Below, in pieces: positions 24,311 to 32,287 of a DNA stretch of 64,000 nt (the stretch's first letter is position 1; each line of letters starts with the position of its first letter). Source of the stretch: CAZCFB01 sp964511535 (GTDB lineage: Bacteria > Myxococcota_A > Polyangia > GCA-2747355 > CAZCFB01). A program made the position numbers and the translations under genes. The notes beneath the pieces are model-generated. The model did not search any database, was not told the DNA's origin, and saw only the letters and a list, made by a program, of their open reading frames with translations. The DNA lies in assembly GCA_964511535.1 (NCBI GenBank), contig CAZEFW010000003.1, positions 62,001-126,000 of the forward strand, read 5' to 3'.

Positions 24311-25711
24311 TTACTCGAGCTCCTTGTTGATGATGGGGCCGATGACGCGGACGGCGCCCTCGGCGTCGACGGAGCCCCGGATCTCGAAGCTGGAGTACAC
24401 CCCGTCGCAGTCCAGGTCTCCGCGCGCCGTGGCGGTGAACCTGGAGTTCAAGCCCTTGCCCGTGCTGGTGAACTTGTACTGGTAGTAGTGCGGCTCGGTG
24501 AGCGCGAAGTGCAGCCCCTCCCAGCCGGCCTTGTCCCAGCGCGAGGTGGGGGTGCGGCACTTGCCGCCAGGCTGCTTGCAGCAGGGTCTGGCCGGGGTCC
24601 AGCCCCTGGTGGAGGGGGGGAAACGCTTGGGCAGCAGGTTGCCCTTGATGTTCCAGTGGTCCGTTACGAAGTACTGGCGCGCGCCCATCCGGATCCGGTC
24701 CAGGGACTCGGATGCTTCCACGGTCTTGGACTTGCGGATGTACTTGACGAAGGCCGGGATCGCCACGGCGGCCAGCACCCCGGCCACCGGCACCAGGGCG
24801 CCGACGTTGTCCAGGGGGGGGACCTTGTAAGTGGCGGTCAGCCGGTCGCCGACGAGCTTCGGCTCCGCCTCGGCGGCGAACCGGCGGGCCTGGTGGTAGG
24901 CCACGATGGTCGCCAGCGCCTGCGGCACGTCGTCCTTGCCGGTGGCGGCCTCCATCCTGGCCTTGAGCCGCTGGGTGCCCATGGCAATGACTTGCAGGAT
25001 GAGCGCCCTGGCCATGGCCAGCTTGCCCGGCTCGCCCCAGGCGTCGGCGGTGATGACCTGGCCGCCGGACAGGGTCAGGGACACCACGCGCAGCCCGAAC
25101 CGCTCCACGGCCTGGCGGGCCTCCGACTCCTTGACGCCGGGCATGTACACCGCGACGCCCACGTCCGCGGACTCGCCCCAGGCCCCGAGCACCGCGCCCA
25201 GCTTCGACCGCGGGCCCAGCGCGCGGCCCTTGCCCTTGCGCCGATCGATGGCGGCCTTGACCGCCTTGATGGAGCCCATGAGCAGAGCTCCCGGCATGAC
25301 CGCGGCCACCATCCGCGGCTCGGACATCCGCACCAGCCGCACCCCGCGATGACGGCCCTTTTGCTTGCCCTTGATCTTCCCCCCGCTCGACTTGAGCTGC
25401 AGGACGATGGCGATGTCAGGATCGTCGCGGCCCAGGTCCAGCGCGAAGCCGTACATCCCGTTGACCCCGGTGAGGTCCACCCCCACCTCTCGCCTCAGGT
25501 ACGCGCCCATCTGTCGCTTCATCTCGGGCTCGCTGTTGAGGAACCGGTGCAGGAGCCCCAGGGAACCAGGCGCCGTCACCAGGACCGCCTGGGCCCTGGC
25601 GGGCACGAGCTCCAGCAGCTTGGCGGCCCCGCCCGCGTACGCGGCCGGTGAGGCCACCAGCACAGCGGCGCAGATCAGCAGGTGGACAACGGTTCCTCTC
25701 GTTCCGGTCAT
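24311..25711 (-). CDS. Secreted protein with an internal type IV pilin-like helix
   Basis: 466 residues from the ATG at 25711. Residues about 1-27 are a Sec signal (VVHLLICAAVLVASPAAYA). The next 250 residues are a soluble domain with no family I know. Then comes VPVAGVLAAVAIPAFVKYIR followed by KSKTVEASESLDRIRMGARQ, which closely resembles the mature N-terminal helix of type IV pilins plus the start of the pilin head. The prepilin cleavage motif (G-F-T-L-x-E) is missing and the helix is mid-protein. The C-terminal 130 residues resemble a pilin head, with Cys pairs (ARPCCKQPGGKCRTP) and a calcium-like loop (DLDCDGVYSSFE). It may be an inner-membrane pilin-like fusion; role unknown. Confidence 0.82.
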   Translation of the reverse strand: MTGTRGTVVHLLICAAVLVASPAAYAGGAAKLLELVPARAQAVLVTAPGSLGLLHRFLNSEPEMKRQMGAYLRREVGVDLTGVNGMYGFALDLGRDDPDIAIVLQLKSSGGKIKGKQKGRHRGVRLVRMSEPRMVAAVMPGALLMGSIKAVKAAIDRRKGKGRALGPRSKLGAVLGAWGESADVGVAVYMPGVKESEARQAVERFGLRVVSLTLSGGQVITADAWGEPGKLAMARALILQVIAMGTQRLKARMEAATGKDDVPQALATIVAYHQARRFAAEAEPKLVGDRLTATYKVPPLDNVGALVPVAGVLAAVAIPAFVKYIRKSKTVEASESLDRIRMGARQYFVTDHWNIKGNLLPKRFPPSTRGWTPARPCCKQPGGKCRTPTSRWDKAGWEGLHFALTEPHYYQYKFTSTGKGLNSRFTATARGDLDCDGVYSSFEIRGSVDAEGAVRVIGPIINKELE

Positions 25712-25798
25712 GGTCAACGCTCCAGTCTTTTTGGGTTCAGTGGGTCAGTCGGCAAGTTTGACGGGTTTCTTCAGCGCCTGGCAAGGCCGCGGCAGCGC

Positions 25799-27280
25799 CT
25801 ACGAAGCCTTGAACTCCTGCTCCAGGGAGTCCGCCTGCTCTGCAAACGCGCTGCCCGGGTAGTGCTTGCGCACCGCGGCCAGCGCCTTGCGCGCCGCGTC
25901 CAGGTTGTCCAGGTCGCGGTAGATGCGAGCCACGTTTAGCATCGCCTTGGGCGCCATGACGCTGCGTCCGTGCACCGTGAGCAGCACCCTGTACACGGCG
26001 ATGGCCTCCTGGGGCGCGTCATCGCCGAAGCACTCGGCCACCGAGAAGAGCGCCCGGTCGGTGAGGGGCGCCCTGGGGTGGCGCTGCATGTGGTCGATGT
26101 AGATGGAGCGCGGCGTGATGCGGTCCCCCTCGCGGCGGGTGGCCATCACCGCCCGGCTGGCCAGGTCTGCGGCCGTGGCCGGGTCCGGCTCCAGGCCGGC
26201 CAGCTTCACCAGCGCGGCGGTGTTGCCCTTGTCCTGCGCCAGCACATCCTTGAAGCACTGCCGCGCCCCGGCGTCGTCCCCCGCGTCCAGCAGGTCCATG
26301 CCACGGTCGAAGCCCGGGTGCTGGGCGTAGAGGGTGGCGCGCTCCTCGGAGCCCTTCACCAGCTGCCGGTCGACCCCGGACATCTTGAGCCCCAGGGCCA
26401 CCACCACGCCCAGGGTGAAGCCGGCGACATGGGCCGAGTAGGCCACGGTGGCGAAGGTCGACTCGGTGGCCAGGCCCAGCAGCTGCTGCAGCAGCCACAA
26501 CGGCAGCGCCCAGAAGGCGCGCATCTTGAACGTGCCGTACCGCGGGTAGATGAAGAAGAAGTAGACGTACCAGAAATTGATGGTCGCCTTGTAGTGGAAC
26601 ACCAGAAACGCGCCCATGGCCGCGGCCACCGCCCCTGACGCGCCCACCAGCGGCTGCTCGGTGTCCGGGTGCATGCTGCCGAAGGCCAGCGCTGAAACCG
26701 CGCCGCCTGCGAGGAAGAACAGCAGCCACACCAGCCGCCCCCAGCGATCCTCCGTGTTGCAGCCGCAGATATAAAGAAACAGCATGTTGCCCAGCAGGTG
26801 AAACCAGCCGGCGTGCACGAACACATAGCTGATGAGGGCGAGGGGTCGCGATCCCAGGTCCATCATGCGGAAGCCCAGGGACAGCGGCCAGGGCAGCTGC
26901 TGTCGGCTCTCGGCCAGGCTCTTGAGCAGGCGGAAGTCCGGGTCGTCCCGCTCCACCACGTTGCCCGCCTCGTACTCCTCGAAGAAGTCGCCGTACGCCC
27001 GGCGGATGGCCTTCATGGCGCTCATCATGTCCCGCTGCGAGCCCTCCTCGGCGCCGCGCAGGGTCTCCACCCGCTGCTGGGCCCACTTGCGCCCGTGCTC
27101 GCGCCAGATGCGCGACCGGAGCTCCTGCTCCTTCATGAGGCGCTGGCCCGCCTCCTGCTCCGGCTGGGCGATGGCGCAGCTCGCCGCCTGGATAATGGTG
27201 CAGAGCACCACGATACCCAGCGTGACGTACGGGAAATGCGTGATCGCCCGGTCATGCCCCAGGGGTAGTATGATGATCAT
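25799..27280 (-). CDS. Rhomboid-family intramembrane serine protease with TPR-like C-terminal domain
   Basis: 493 residues from the ATG at 27280. The rhomboid core is intact: HAGWFHLLGNMLFLY (156-170), catalytic Ser215 in VGASGAVAA and catalytic His284 in YSAHVAGF, so it should cleave membrane proteins. An insert of about 110 charged helical residues separates the first and second membrane segments. The C-terminal 190 residues are soluble helical repeats (GMDLLDAGDDAGARQCFKDV; AIAVYRVLLTVHGRS), consistent with TPRs used for partner binding. Divergent from a lipoprotein gene, only 54 bases away. Confidence 0.92.
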   Translation of the reverse strand: MIIILPLGHDRAITHFPYVTLGIVVLCTIIQAASCAIAQPEQEAGQRLMKEQELRSRIWREHGRKWAQQRVETLRGAEEGSQRDMMSAMKAIRRAYGDFFEEYEAGNVVERDDPDFRLLKSLAESRQQLPWPLSLGFRMMDLGSRPLALISYVFVHAGWFHLLGNMLFLYICGCNTEDRWGRLVWLLFFLAGGAVSALAFGSMHPDTEQPLVGASGAVAAAMGAFLVFHYKATINFWYVYFFFIYPRYGTFKMRAFWALPLWLLQQLLGLATESTFATVAYSAHVAGFTLGVVVALGLKMSGVDRQLVKGSEERATLYAQHPGFDRGMDLLDAGDDAGARQCFKDVLAQDKGNTAALVKLAGLEPDPATAADLASRAVMATRREGDRITPRSIYIDHMQRHPRAPLTDRALFSVAECFGDDAPQEAIAVYRVLLTVHGRSVMAPKAMLNVARIYRDLDNLDAARKALAAVRKHYPGSAFAEQADSLEQEFKAS

Positions 27281-27334
27281 TGTCCCTGAGGATCCCCTGT
27301 CCGCGGGGGGTCGGCAACTTTGAAGGAGCGGTGA

Positions 27335-28291
27335 ATGATGCCCGGAGCCACAGGATGCAAGGTGTTGACGCTGGCGGCGGTGCTCGCCCTGGCGAGCTGC
27401 GAGGGTTCCCTGGGCGACGACTCGCCCAACGGAGGCCAGGCCGACCTGGCCACGGGGGGGGACGTGGGGACGGGCCTGCCCGACCTGGGCGGCGCCGGCG
27501 GCGATGGTCTGAACCAGCCCGAGAAGTGCGACGGCCTGGACAATGACGGCGACGGCCACGTGGACGAGGGGTGCCACTGCAAGAAGGGGCAGACCCAGGC
27601 CTGCTACACCGCCGCCTTCGGCACCATGAACAAGGGCCCGTGCAAGGCGGGCGTGCAGACCTGCGACGCCACGGCCGAGTTCGGCTCCTGGGGCAAGTGC
27701 GTCGGCGCGGTGACGCCGGCGGTGGAGATCTGCGGCAACAGCATCGACGAGGACTGCGACGGCAAGGACAAGCCATGCCCCCAGTGCACGGCCGGCCAGA
27801 CCAAGAGCTGCTACTCGGGCCCCGTGGGCACCGAGGGGGTGGGCCCGTGCAAGGCGGGCAAGCGCACCTGCCTGGCCAACAACACCTGGGGTCCGTGCAC
27901 CGGCGCCAAGCTGCCGGGCACCGAGGTATGCGAAAACGGCGTGGACGAGGACTGCGACGGCAAGGACAGCCCCTGCCCGGCCAAGAAGGTGCTCTTCGGG
28001 CCGTTCCTCAAGGACTGCATCACCGTCACCTGTCCGGCGGCGACGCCCTACCCCGTGGGCTGCCAGGTGGTCTATTCGTTCTCCAGCGAGAAGCGCGGCT
28101 GCGTGGCGGGCACGCCCACCAACTCATCGGTCTACTTCCAGGCCGGGGTGTCGTGCAGCAAGGGGTTCGTCACCGGGTACCTGCTCTGCTCCAAGAAGGT
28201 TGGCGGGCCGCTGAACCTGCTCAACTGCCCCATGATCGGCAAGACGAAGCTGTACTACGTGACCTCGTCGGCCCAGTGCCCCAAGAGCTGA
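27335..28291 (+). CDS. Lipoprotein with MopE-like metal-binding motifs
   Basis: 318 residues, AAGGAG 6 bases upstream. Lipobox LASC gives Cys22. An Asp/Gly-rich linker follows, then repeated Cys/Asp motifs: CDGLDNDGDGHVDEGC (65-80), ICGNSIDEDCDGKDKPC and VCENGVDEDCDGKDSPC. These match the putative metal-binding repeat found in many myxobacterial surface proteins and named after MopE. Between them are CKAG-type repeats with conserved Cys. The last 100 residues are a separate Cys-containing domain. It is probably a surface-exposed lipoprotein; calcium or other metal binding is inferred from family. Confidence 0.88.
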   Translation: MMPGATGCKVLTLAAVLALASCEGSLGDDSPNGGQADLATGGDVGTGLPDLGGAGGDGLNQPEKCDGLDNDGDGHVDEGCHCKKGQTQACYTAAFGTMNKGPCKAGVQTCDATAEFGSWGKCVGAVTPAVEICGNSIDEDCDGKDKPCPQCTAGQTKSCYSGPVGTEGVGPCKAGKRTCLANNTWGPCTGAKLPGTEVCENGVDEDCDGKDSPCPAKKVLFGPFLKDCITVTCPAATPYPVGCQVVYSFSSEKRGCVAGTPTNSSVYFQAGVSCSKGFVTGYLLCSKKVGGPLNLLNCPMIGKTKLYYVTSSAQCPKS

Positions 28292-28332
28292 GCCGCTGAC
28301 CATGGCATGTAGGGCTATGGTGTTTCTGCGCC

Positions 28333-28348
28333 CCAGGCATTAGCCTGG
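28333..28348. promoter_or_regulatory. Perfect inverted repeat upstream of a lipoprotein gene
   Basis: CCAGGC-ATTA-GCCTGG, 24 bases before the next ATG and 42 after the previous stop. There is no T-run, so it may be an operator or a weak terminator. Confidence 0.4.
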
Positions 28349-28371
28349 AACATGTGGTGGAGGTTTCTGGC

Positions 28372-29094
28372 ATGAAGGCTCGGCTGGCATTCATCGTTTC
28401 ACTCGGGGCCCTGGCAGCGTCGCTGCTCGGCGCGTGCTCCCTGGACATCGGCGAGATCCCGTTCAAGTGCAACAAGGGCGGATACCCCCTGTGCCCGGCG
28501 GGCTACGAGTGCAAATTCAGCGAATGGTGCGTGCAGGAGGGCACCTGCCCCTCGACCCTGGCCGGGTGCGGCGGCGATGGCGGCAGCTGCGGCAACGGCA
28601 AGTGCGAGGCCGGCGAAAGCGCGAGCTGCCCGGCGGACTGCGCCAACACCGAGGCGGGGGTGACGGGCGACGTCGGGATGCAGTGGCCCGACCAGGGCGT
28701 CAACACGCCAGACATCGACCCCTGGGCGCCGGATCAGCCCCCCCTGCCGCCAGACATGCCGCCCCTGCCCCCGGACATGCCCGTCACCGGCGGCGACTTC
28801 GGCGACAAGTGCTCGCTGTCCAGCCCCAACTGCAACTCGGGGCTGACCTGCATCGGCATCGGCACCGGCGCCACCATGGGTTTCTGCACCAAGACCTGCC
28901 CCACCAGCGGCTCCCCGTGCACCGGCACGCCCACCGGCACCTTCGCCGCCTGCCTGCTCAAGGACAGCAGCAACAAGTACTACTGCGCCTTCCTGTGCAA
29001 GCTGAGCACCCAGAGCTGGTCCTGCCCCGGGACCCTCAGCTGCTCCCCCAGCGCCAACCCACCCGGCAGCGACCAGCACCCCTGCATGCCCTGA
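28372..29094 (+). CDS. Cys-rich lipoprotein
   Basis: 240 residues from the ATG at 28372, with GGAGG 8 bases upstream. Lipobox LGAC gives Cys22. About 20 further Cys residues are arranged as small disulfide-type modules (CPAGYECKFSEWCVQEGTC; CGNGKCEAGESASCPADC, a motif common in myxobacterial surface proteins). A Pro/Asp linker (DQPPLPPDMPPLPPDMP) joins two Cys-rich parts. The C-terminal module (CSLSSPNCNSGLTC) resembles the EB/dickkopf-like modules seen in such lipoproteins. Role unknown; same orientation as the MopE-like gene. Confidence 0.85.
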   Translation: MKARLAFIVSLGALAASLLGACSLDIGEIPFKCNKGGYPLCPAGYECKFSEWCVQEGTCPSTLAGCGGDGGSCGNGKCEAGESASCPADCANTEAGVTGDVGMQWPDQGVNTPDIDPWAPDQPPLPPDMPPLPPDMPVTGGDFGDKCSLSSPNCNSGLTCIGIGTGATMGFCTKTCPTSGSPCTGTPTGTFAACLLKDSSNKYYCAFLCKLSTQSWSCPGTLSCSPSANPPGSDQHPCMP

Positions 29095-29100
29095 CCTTCA

Positions 29101-29152
29101 AGGGGACGCTTTTCAGAAGTTAAGAAGTCAAGGAGAGGGGACGCTTCTCAGA
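29101..29152. repeat. Short direct repeat AGGGGACGCTTYTCAGA, two copies
   Basis: Copies at 29101-29117 and 29136-29152 differ at one base; they lie between convergent genes. A purine-rich spacer (AGTTAAGAAGTCAAGG) separates them. Possibly a remnant of a dispersed repeat. Confidence 0.6.
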
Positions 29153-29188
29153 GATCAAGAGCGCCAGGAAATCTGCGCTGGCGAGGCC

Positions 29189-29800
29189 TCAGAACCGCAC
29201 CTCCACCCCGCTGCTGAGCTGGAACCGCCACAGCAGCCCCGCGCTGGTGCCGGACTCCATGGCGATCTTCAGCGCCATGTGTCGGCTGAGGTCGAAGGTG
29301 TAGCCGAGCCCGAGGTTGAACTCGGGGGTGATGCCGGTGCCCTCGTCCTCGTGTTCGTCGTTCCCGTGCAGGTAGTCCATCTCCGTCATGAACTGCACGC
29401 CGATGCCGGGAGAGAGCCAGAACCCGCCGAAGCGCGCCAGGAAGCCGGCGTAGACGCCGCCGGTGCGGTAGTAGTCCCGGCTCTCCGGGTGCATGCCGTC
29501 CCGGGAGAGGGTGGGCGCCAGCATGCCATGCACGCGCAGGCCCAACCGCCGGCTGTCATCCCCCCAGGTCAGGTCGGTGCCGATGTTGATCCAGACCCCG
29601 TGCAGGACCTTGTCGTCCGCGGCCTGCTTGACGCTGAAGTAAGTGCCGTAGCCCGCCGTGGCGCTCAGGGCGATCTCGAACCGCGCGTGGCGCGCCAGGG
29701 TGGCGCTGGTGCTCACGCCAGCGGCGACCTCCTGGGCGTGCACGGGGATGGAGGTGATCATGACGATGATGGCGGCGGGGATGATGGTCAGGAGCTTCAT
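29189..29800 (-). CDS. Secreted protein, probable small outer-membrane beta-barrel
   Basis: 203 residues with AAGGAGG before the ATG. Signal peptide MKLLTIIPAAIIVMITSIPVHA. The mature part alternates strands with Gly and aromatic residues (IALSATAGYGTYFSVKQ, GGFWLSPGIGVQFMTEMDY, NLGLGYTFDLSRHMALKIAM) and ends in Phe after a final strand (LSSGVEVRF), the classic BamA-recognised ending. An acidic His-containing loop (HGNDEHEDEGTG) may bind metal. Role unknown. Confidence 0.82.
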   Translation of the reverse strand: MKLLTIIPAAIIVMITSIPVHAQEVAAGVSTSATLARHARFEIALSATAGYGTYFSVKQAADDKVLHGVWINIGTDLTWGDDSRRLGLRVHGMLAPTLSRDGMHPESRDYYRTGGVYAGFLARFGGFWLSPGIGVQFMTEMDYLHGNDEHEDEGTGITPEFNLGLGYTFDLSRHMALKIAMESGTSAGLLWRFQLSSGVEVRF

Positions 29801-29994
29801 GGTGGGCCTCCTTGGCTCTCGATGGACACCTCACCAGAGAGCAAGCGGGAGGCCAAAACCCTAACATCCTGGAATCATGCAGCTACTTTGAATGCAGGCC
29901 ATGCCCGGCCGCGCAGACCCTGACACAAAAGGCAGGATCCGGGCCGGATGGCCAGAGCGGCTCAAATCAGCCAAGGCCTTGAAATTACAGGCCG

Positions 29995-30008
29995 TGACAA
30001 ATATGTCA
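29995..30008. promoter_or_regulatory. Perfect palindrome TGACA-AATA-TGTCA
   Basis: Lies in the 237-base gap between two minus-strand genes, about 195 bases upstream of the beta-barrel gene. It could be an operator for that gene or a transcription end signal for the aminotransferase gene. Nothing else is visible in 29801-30037. Confidence 0.35.
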
Positions 30009-30037
30009 TGGTTCCCCGGTCAGGGCGCGTCAGGCCG

Positions 30038-31186
30038 CTACGGGTTCAATGTTCGGGCCAGGGCGGCGGCGACCTGGTCCTGATCCTGCTCGGTCATGGT
30101 GTGGAACAGGGGCAGCATGATGCAGCGGTCCTGGGCCTGCTCGCTGTGGGTCAGGTCTCCGTACACGCACGGCTCGCCGTCCGGTCCGTAGGCCGGCTCG
30201 CGGTGGGCGCACATCACCCCCGTGACCGTGGAGACGCCGTCGGCCTGCAGGGCGGCCATCACCTCCCCCTGGTCCGCGCTGGCTGGCAGGCGCAAGCAGT
30301 AGCTCTGCCAGTTGGTGCGCGTGCCGGCATTATCCGCGGGCAGACCCAGCCCCGGGATCCCGCCCAGGAGCTGGCCGTAGCGCGCCGCCAGCTCGCGCCG
30401 CCGCTGGACCATGCCCGGCAGGCGCTCGAGCTGGCACAGCCCCACCGCAGCCTGAATGTCCGTGAGCCTGAAGTTGTAGCCCAGCACCGGATACTCGGCG
30501 CTCACCACCTTGCCCTGTCGGGCGTGGGCCGGCACGGTCTGGGCGTGCGCCCGCAGCAGCCGAAAGCGCCGGTCCCACTCCGCATCGGCGGTGGTGATCA
30601 TGCCGCCGTCGCCCGTGGTGAGCACCTTGCGCGGGTGGAACGAGAAGCAGGCGGCGCGGCCGTGCGGCCGGCCGATTCGCTCCCAGCGCTCGGCGAGCCG
30701 CAGCTCGCTGCCAGCGGCGCAGGCCGCGTCCTCGACCACCGGGATCCCGTGCTCCTCCGCCACCGCGTTGATGGCCGCCATGTCCGCCGGCATGCCGAGC
30801 TGATGCACGCACAGGATGGCCCGCGTGCGCCGGGTAATCGCCGGCCTCACCAGCGCCGGGTCCATGTTGAAGCTGTCCGGCTGAATGTCCACGAACACCG
30901 GCACCGCGCCCAGGTGGCGCACCACGTTGGCCGTGGCGATGAACGAGTGGCTGACGGTGATCACCTCATCGCCGGCGCCCACCCCGGCCACCAACAGCGC
31001 CAGGTGCAAGGCGGTGGTCCCGCTGGACACGGCGCAGGCGTGGGGCGCGCCCACGAACCGTGCGAACGCCTCCTCGAAGGCCGCCACCTTCGGCCCCTGG
31101 GTCACCCAGCCCGAGCGCAACACCTCCGCCACCGCCGCCTCTTCCTGCTCGCCGATAAACGGCCGCGCTATGGGGATCCTGTCCAT
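30038..31186 (-). CDS. DegT/DnrJ/EryC1-family sugar aminotransferase
   Basis: 382 residues, AGGAGG before the ATG. PLP-dependent aminotransferase acting on keto-sugar nucleotides to make amino sugars for surface polysaccharide or glycoconjugates. Visible: IPIARPFIGEQEEAAVAEVL start, SSGTTALHLAL phosphate-binding region, VVEDAACAAGS (Asp153 pairs with PLP nitrogen), Lys187 in FSFHPRKVLTTGDGGMI (Schiff base) and GYNFRLTDIQAAVGLCQLE. No other sugar-nucleotide gene is adjacent, so the substrate is unclear. Divergent from a membrane protein gene. Confidence 0.93.
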   Translation of the reverse strand: MDRIPIARPFIGEQEEAAVAEVLRSGWVTQGPKVAAFEEAFARFVGAPHACAVSSGTTALHLALLVAGVGAGDEVITVSHSFIATANVVRHLGAVPVFVDIQPDSFNMDPALVRPAITRRTRAILCVHQLGMPADMAAINAVAEEHGIPVVEDAACAAGSELRLAERWERIGRPHGRAACFSFHPRKVLTTGDGGMITTADAEWDRRFRLLRAHAQTVPAHARQGKVVSAEYPVLGYNFRLTDIQAAVGLCQLERLPGMVQRRRELAARYGQLLGGIPGLGLPADNAGTRTNWQSYCLRLPASADQGEVMAALQADGVSTVTGVMCAHREPAYGPDGEPCVYGDLTHSEQAQDRCIMLPLFHTMTEQDQDQVAAALARTLNP

Positions 31187-31203
31187 ATCGCCTCCTCGGG
31201 TCC

Positions 31204-31209
31204 TATACT
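31204..31209 (+). promoter_or_regulatory. -10 hexamer TATACT of a possible leaderless mRNA
   Basis: Ends 7 bases before the ATG at 31217; no ribosome-binding sequence lies in the gap. Confidence 0.5.
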
Positions 31210-31216
31210 GTGCATC

Positions 31217-32287
31217 ATGCGCCTGACATTGTGCCCCCTCGCGCTCGCCTTGGCCATCACCCCGGGGCTGGCGCGCGCCAACATCAGCGCCCCCTGGTCG
31301 CCGGGGGACGCGCTGGCCGAGCCGGCCGGCGCCCTGGCCGAGGTGCAGATCATCGAGGAGCAGCTCTCCATCGATCTGCGCCCCCTGGCCGGGCGAGGAC
31401 CGGCGACGGCTCGCGCCAGCTACCGCGTGCGCAGCCCCCACGCGCCCAGGCGGCTGGATCTCCGCTTCGTCACCCCCGGGCTGGAGCGGGGCACCGTCAA
31501 GCTGGACGGCCGCCCGATAAGCGGCGCCGTGCAGGAGGTACCGGCCGGCCTGCCGGGCCCCTGGTCCGAGGCGCTGTCCACGCCGGATCCGGACGGCGGC
31601 GACCTGAACCTCGTGGTCGACCAGCCGCACAAGGTGATCCGGTTCGCCGTGGATCTCCAGGCGGGCAAGGAGCACCTGATCGAGGTGGCGTTTTCGTTGC
31701 GGCCGGCGCGCACCGACCCCACCGACGCCATCCACGCCACCCACCAGCTGGGCTACCTGCTGGCCCCCGCCCGCCAGTGGGGCAGCTTCGGCAAGCTCGA
31801 GGTGACCGTTCAGGTGCCCGATGGCTGGCAGCTGGCCACCCGGCCGGCGCTGCGACGAGACGGCGCGCAGCTCAAGGGCGTGTTCCAGGGCATCCCGGCT
31901 GACCTGCTGGCGGTGAGCCTGCGCAAGCCCGCGGCGTACGGATGGGGCTGGATCCTGCCCCTTGGGGGTGTCCTGCTGGGGCTGCTGGCGTGCTTCCGGC
32001 TGGTCCGCCGGGCGGGCCGACGCTGCGCGGGCGCGAGCGGGGGCAAGACCGCCCTGGCCGCCGCGGGGACCACCGCCCTGAGCGCGGCGTTGCCCCTCGG
32101 CCTGGGGGGCGCCGGCCTCCTGCTGTGGCAGTCGCTGCCGGATCCAGCGCAGCTCTCCACGCGCTACTTCTACGACTTCAGCGTGGCGATCTTCCTGTTC
32201 GGCCCCCTGGCCGCCATCGCCCTCGGCGTGGCAGCGCTGGTGATGTTCCTGGTGGTACGGGGCAGGACGGTCCGGCTCACTCGATAG
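31217..32287 (+). CDS. Unknown secreted/membrane protein
   Basis: 356 residues. Signal peptide LALAITPGLARA; the first 225 residues form a periplasmic beta-rich domain (RASYRVRSPHAPRRLDLRFV, KHLIEV-type strands, VTVQVPDGWQLATRP). Then come three membrane helices: WILPLGGVLLGLLACFRLV, ALSAALPLGLGGAGLLLW and AIFLFGPLAAIALGVAALVM. I recognise no family. The periplasmic part resembles the N-terminal domain of proteins that display a beta-sandwich ahead of a membrane bundle. Its end overlaps the convergent symporter gene by 11 bases. Confidence 0.75.
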   Translation: MRLTLCPLALALAITPGLARANISAPWSPGDALAEPAGALAEVQIIEEQLSIDLRPLAGRGPATARASYRVRSPHAPRRLDLRFVTPGLERGTVKLDGRPISGAVQEVPAGLPGPWSEALSTPDPDGGDLNLVVDQPHKVIRFAVDLQAGKEHLIEVAFSLRPARTDPTDAIHATHQLGYLLAPARQWGSFGKLEVTVQVPDGWQLATRPALRRDGAQLKGVFQGIPADLLAVSLRKPAAYGWGWILPLGGVLLGLLACFRLVRRAGRRCAGASGGKTALAAAGTTALSAALPLGLGGAGLLLWQSLPDPAQLSTRYFYDFSVAIFLFGPLAAIALGVAALVMFLVVRGRTVRLTR

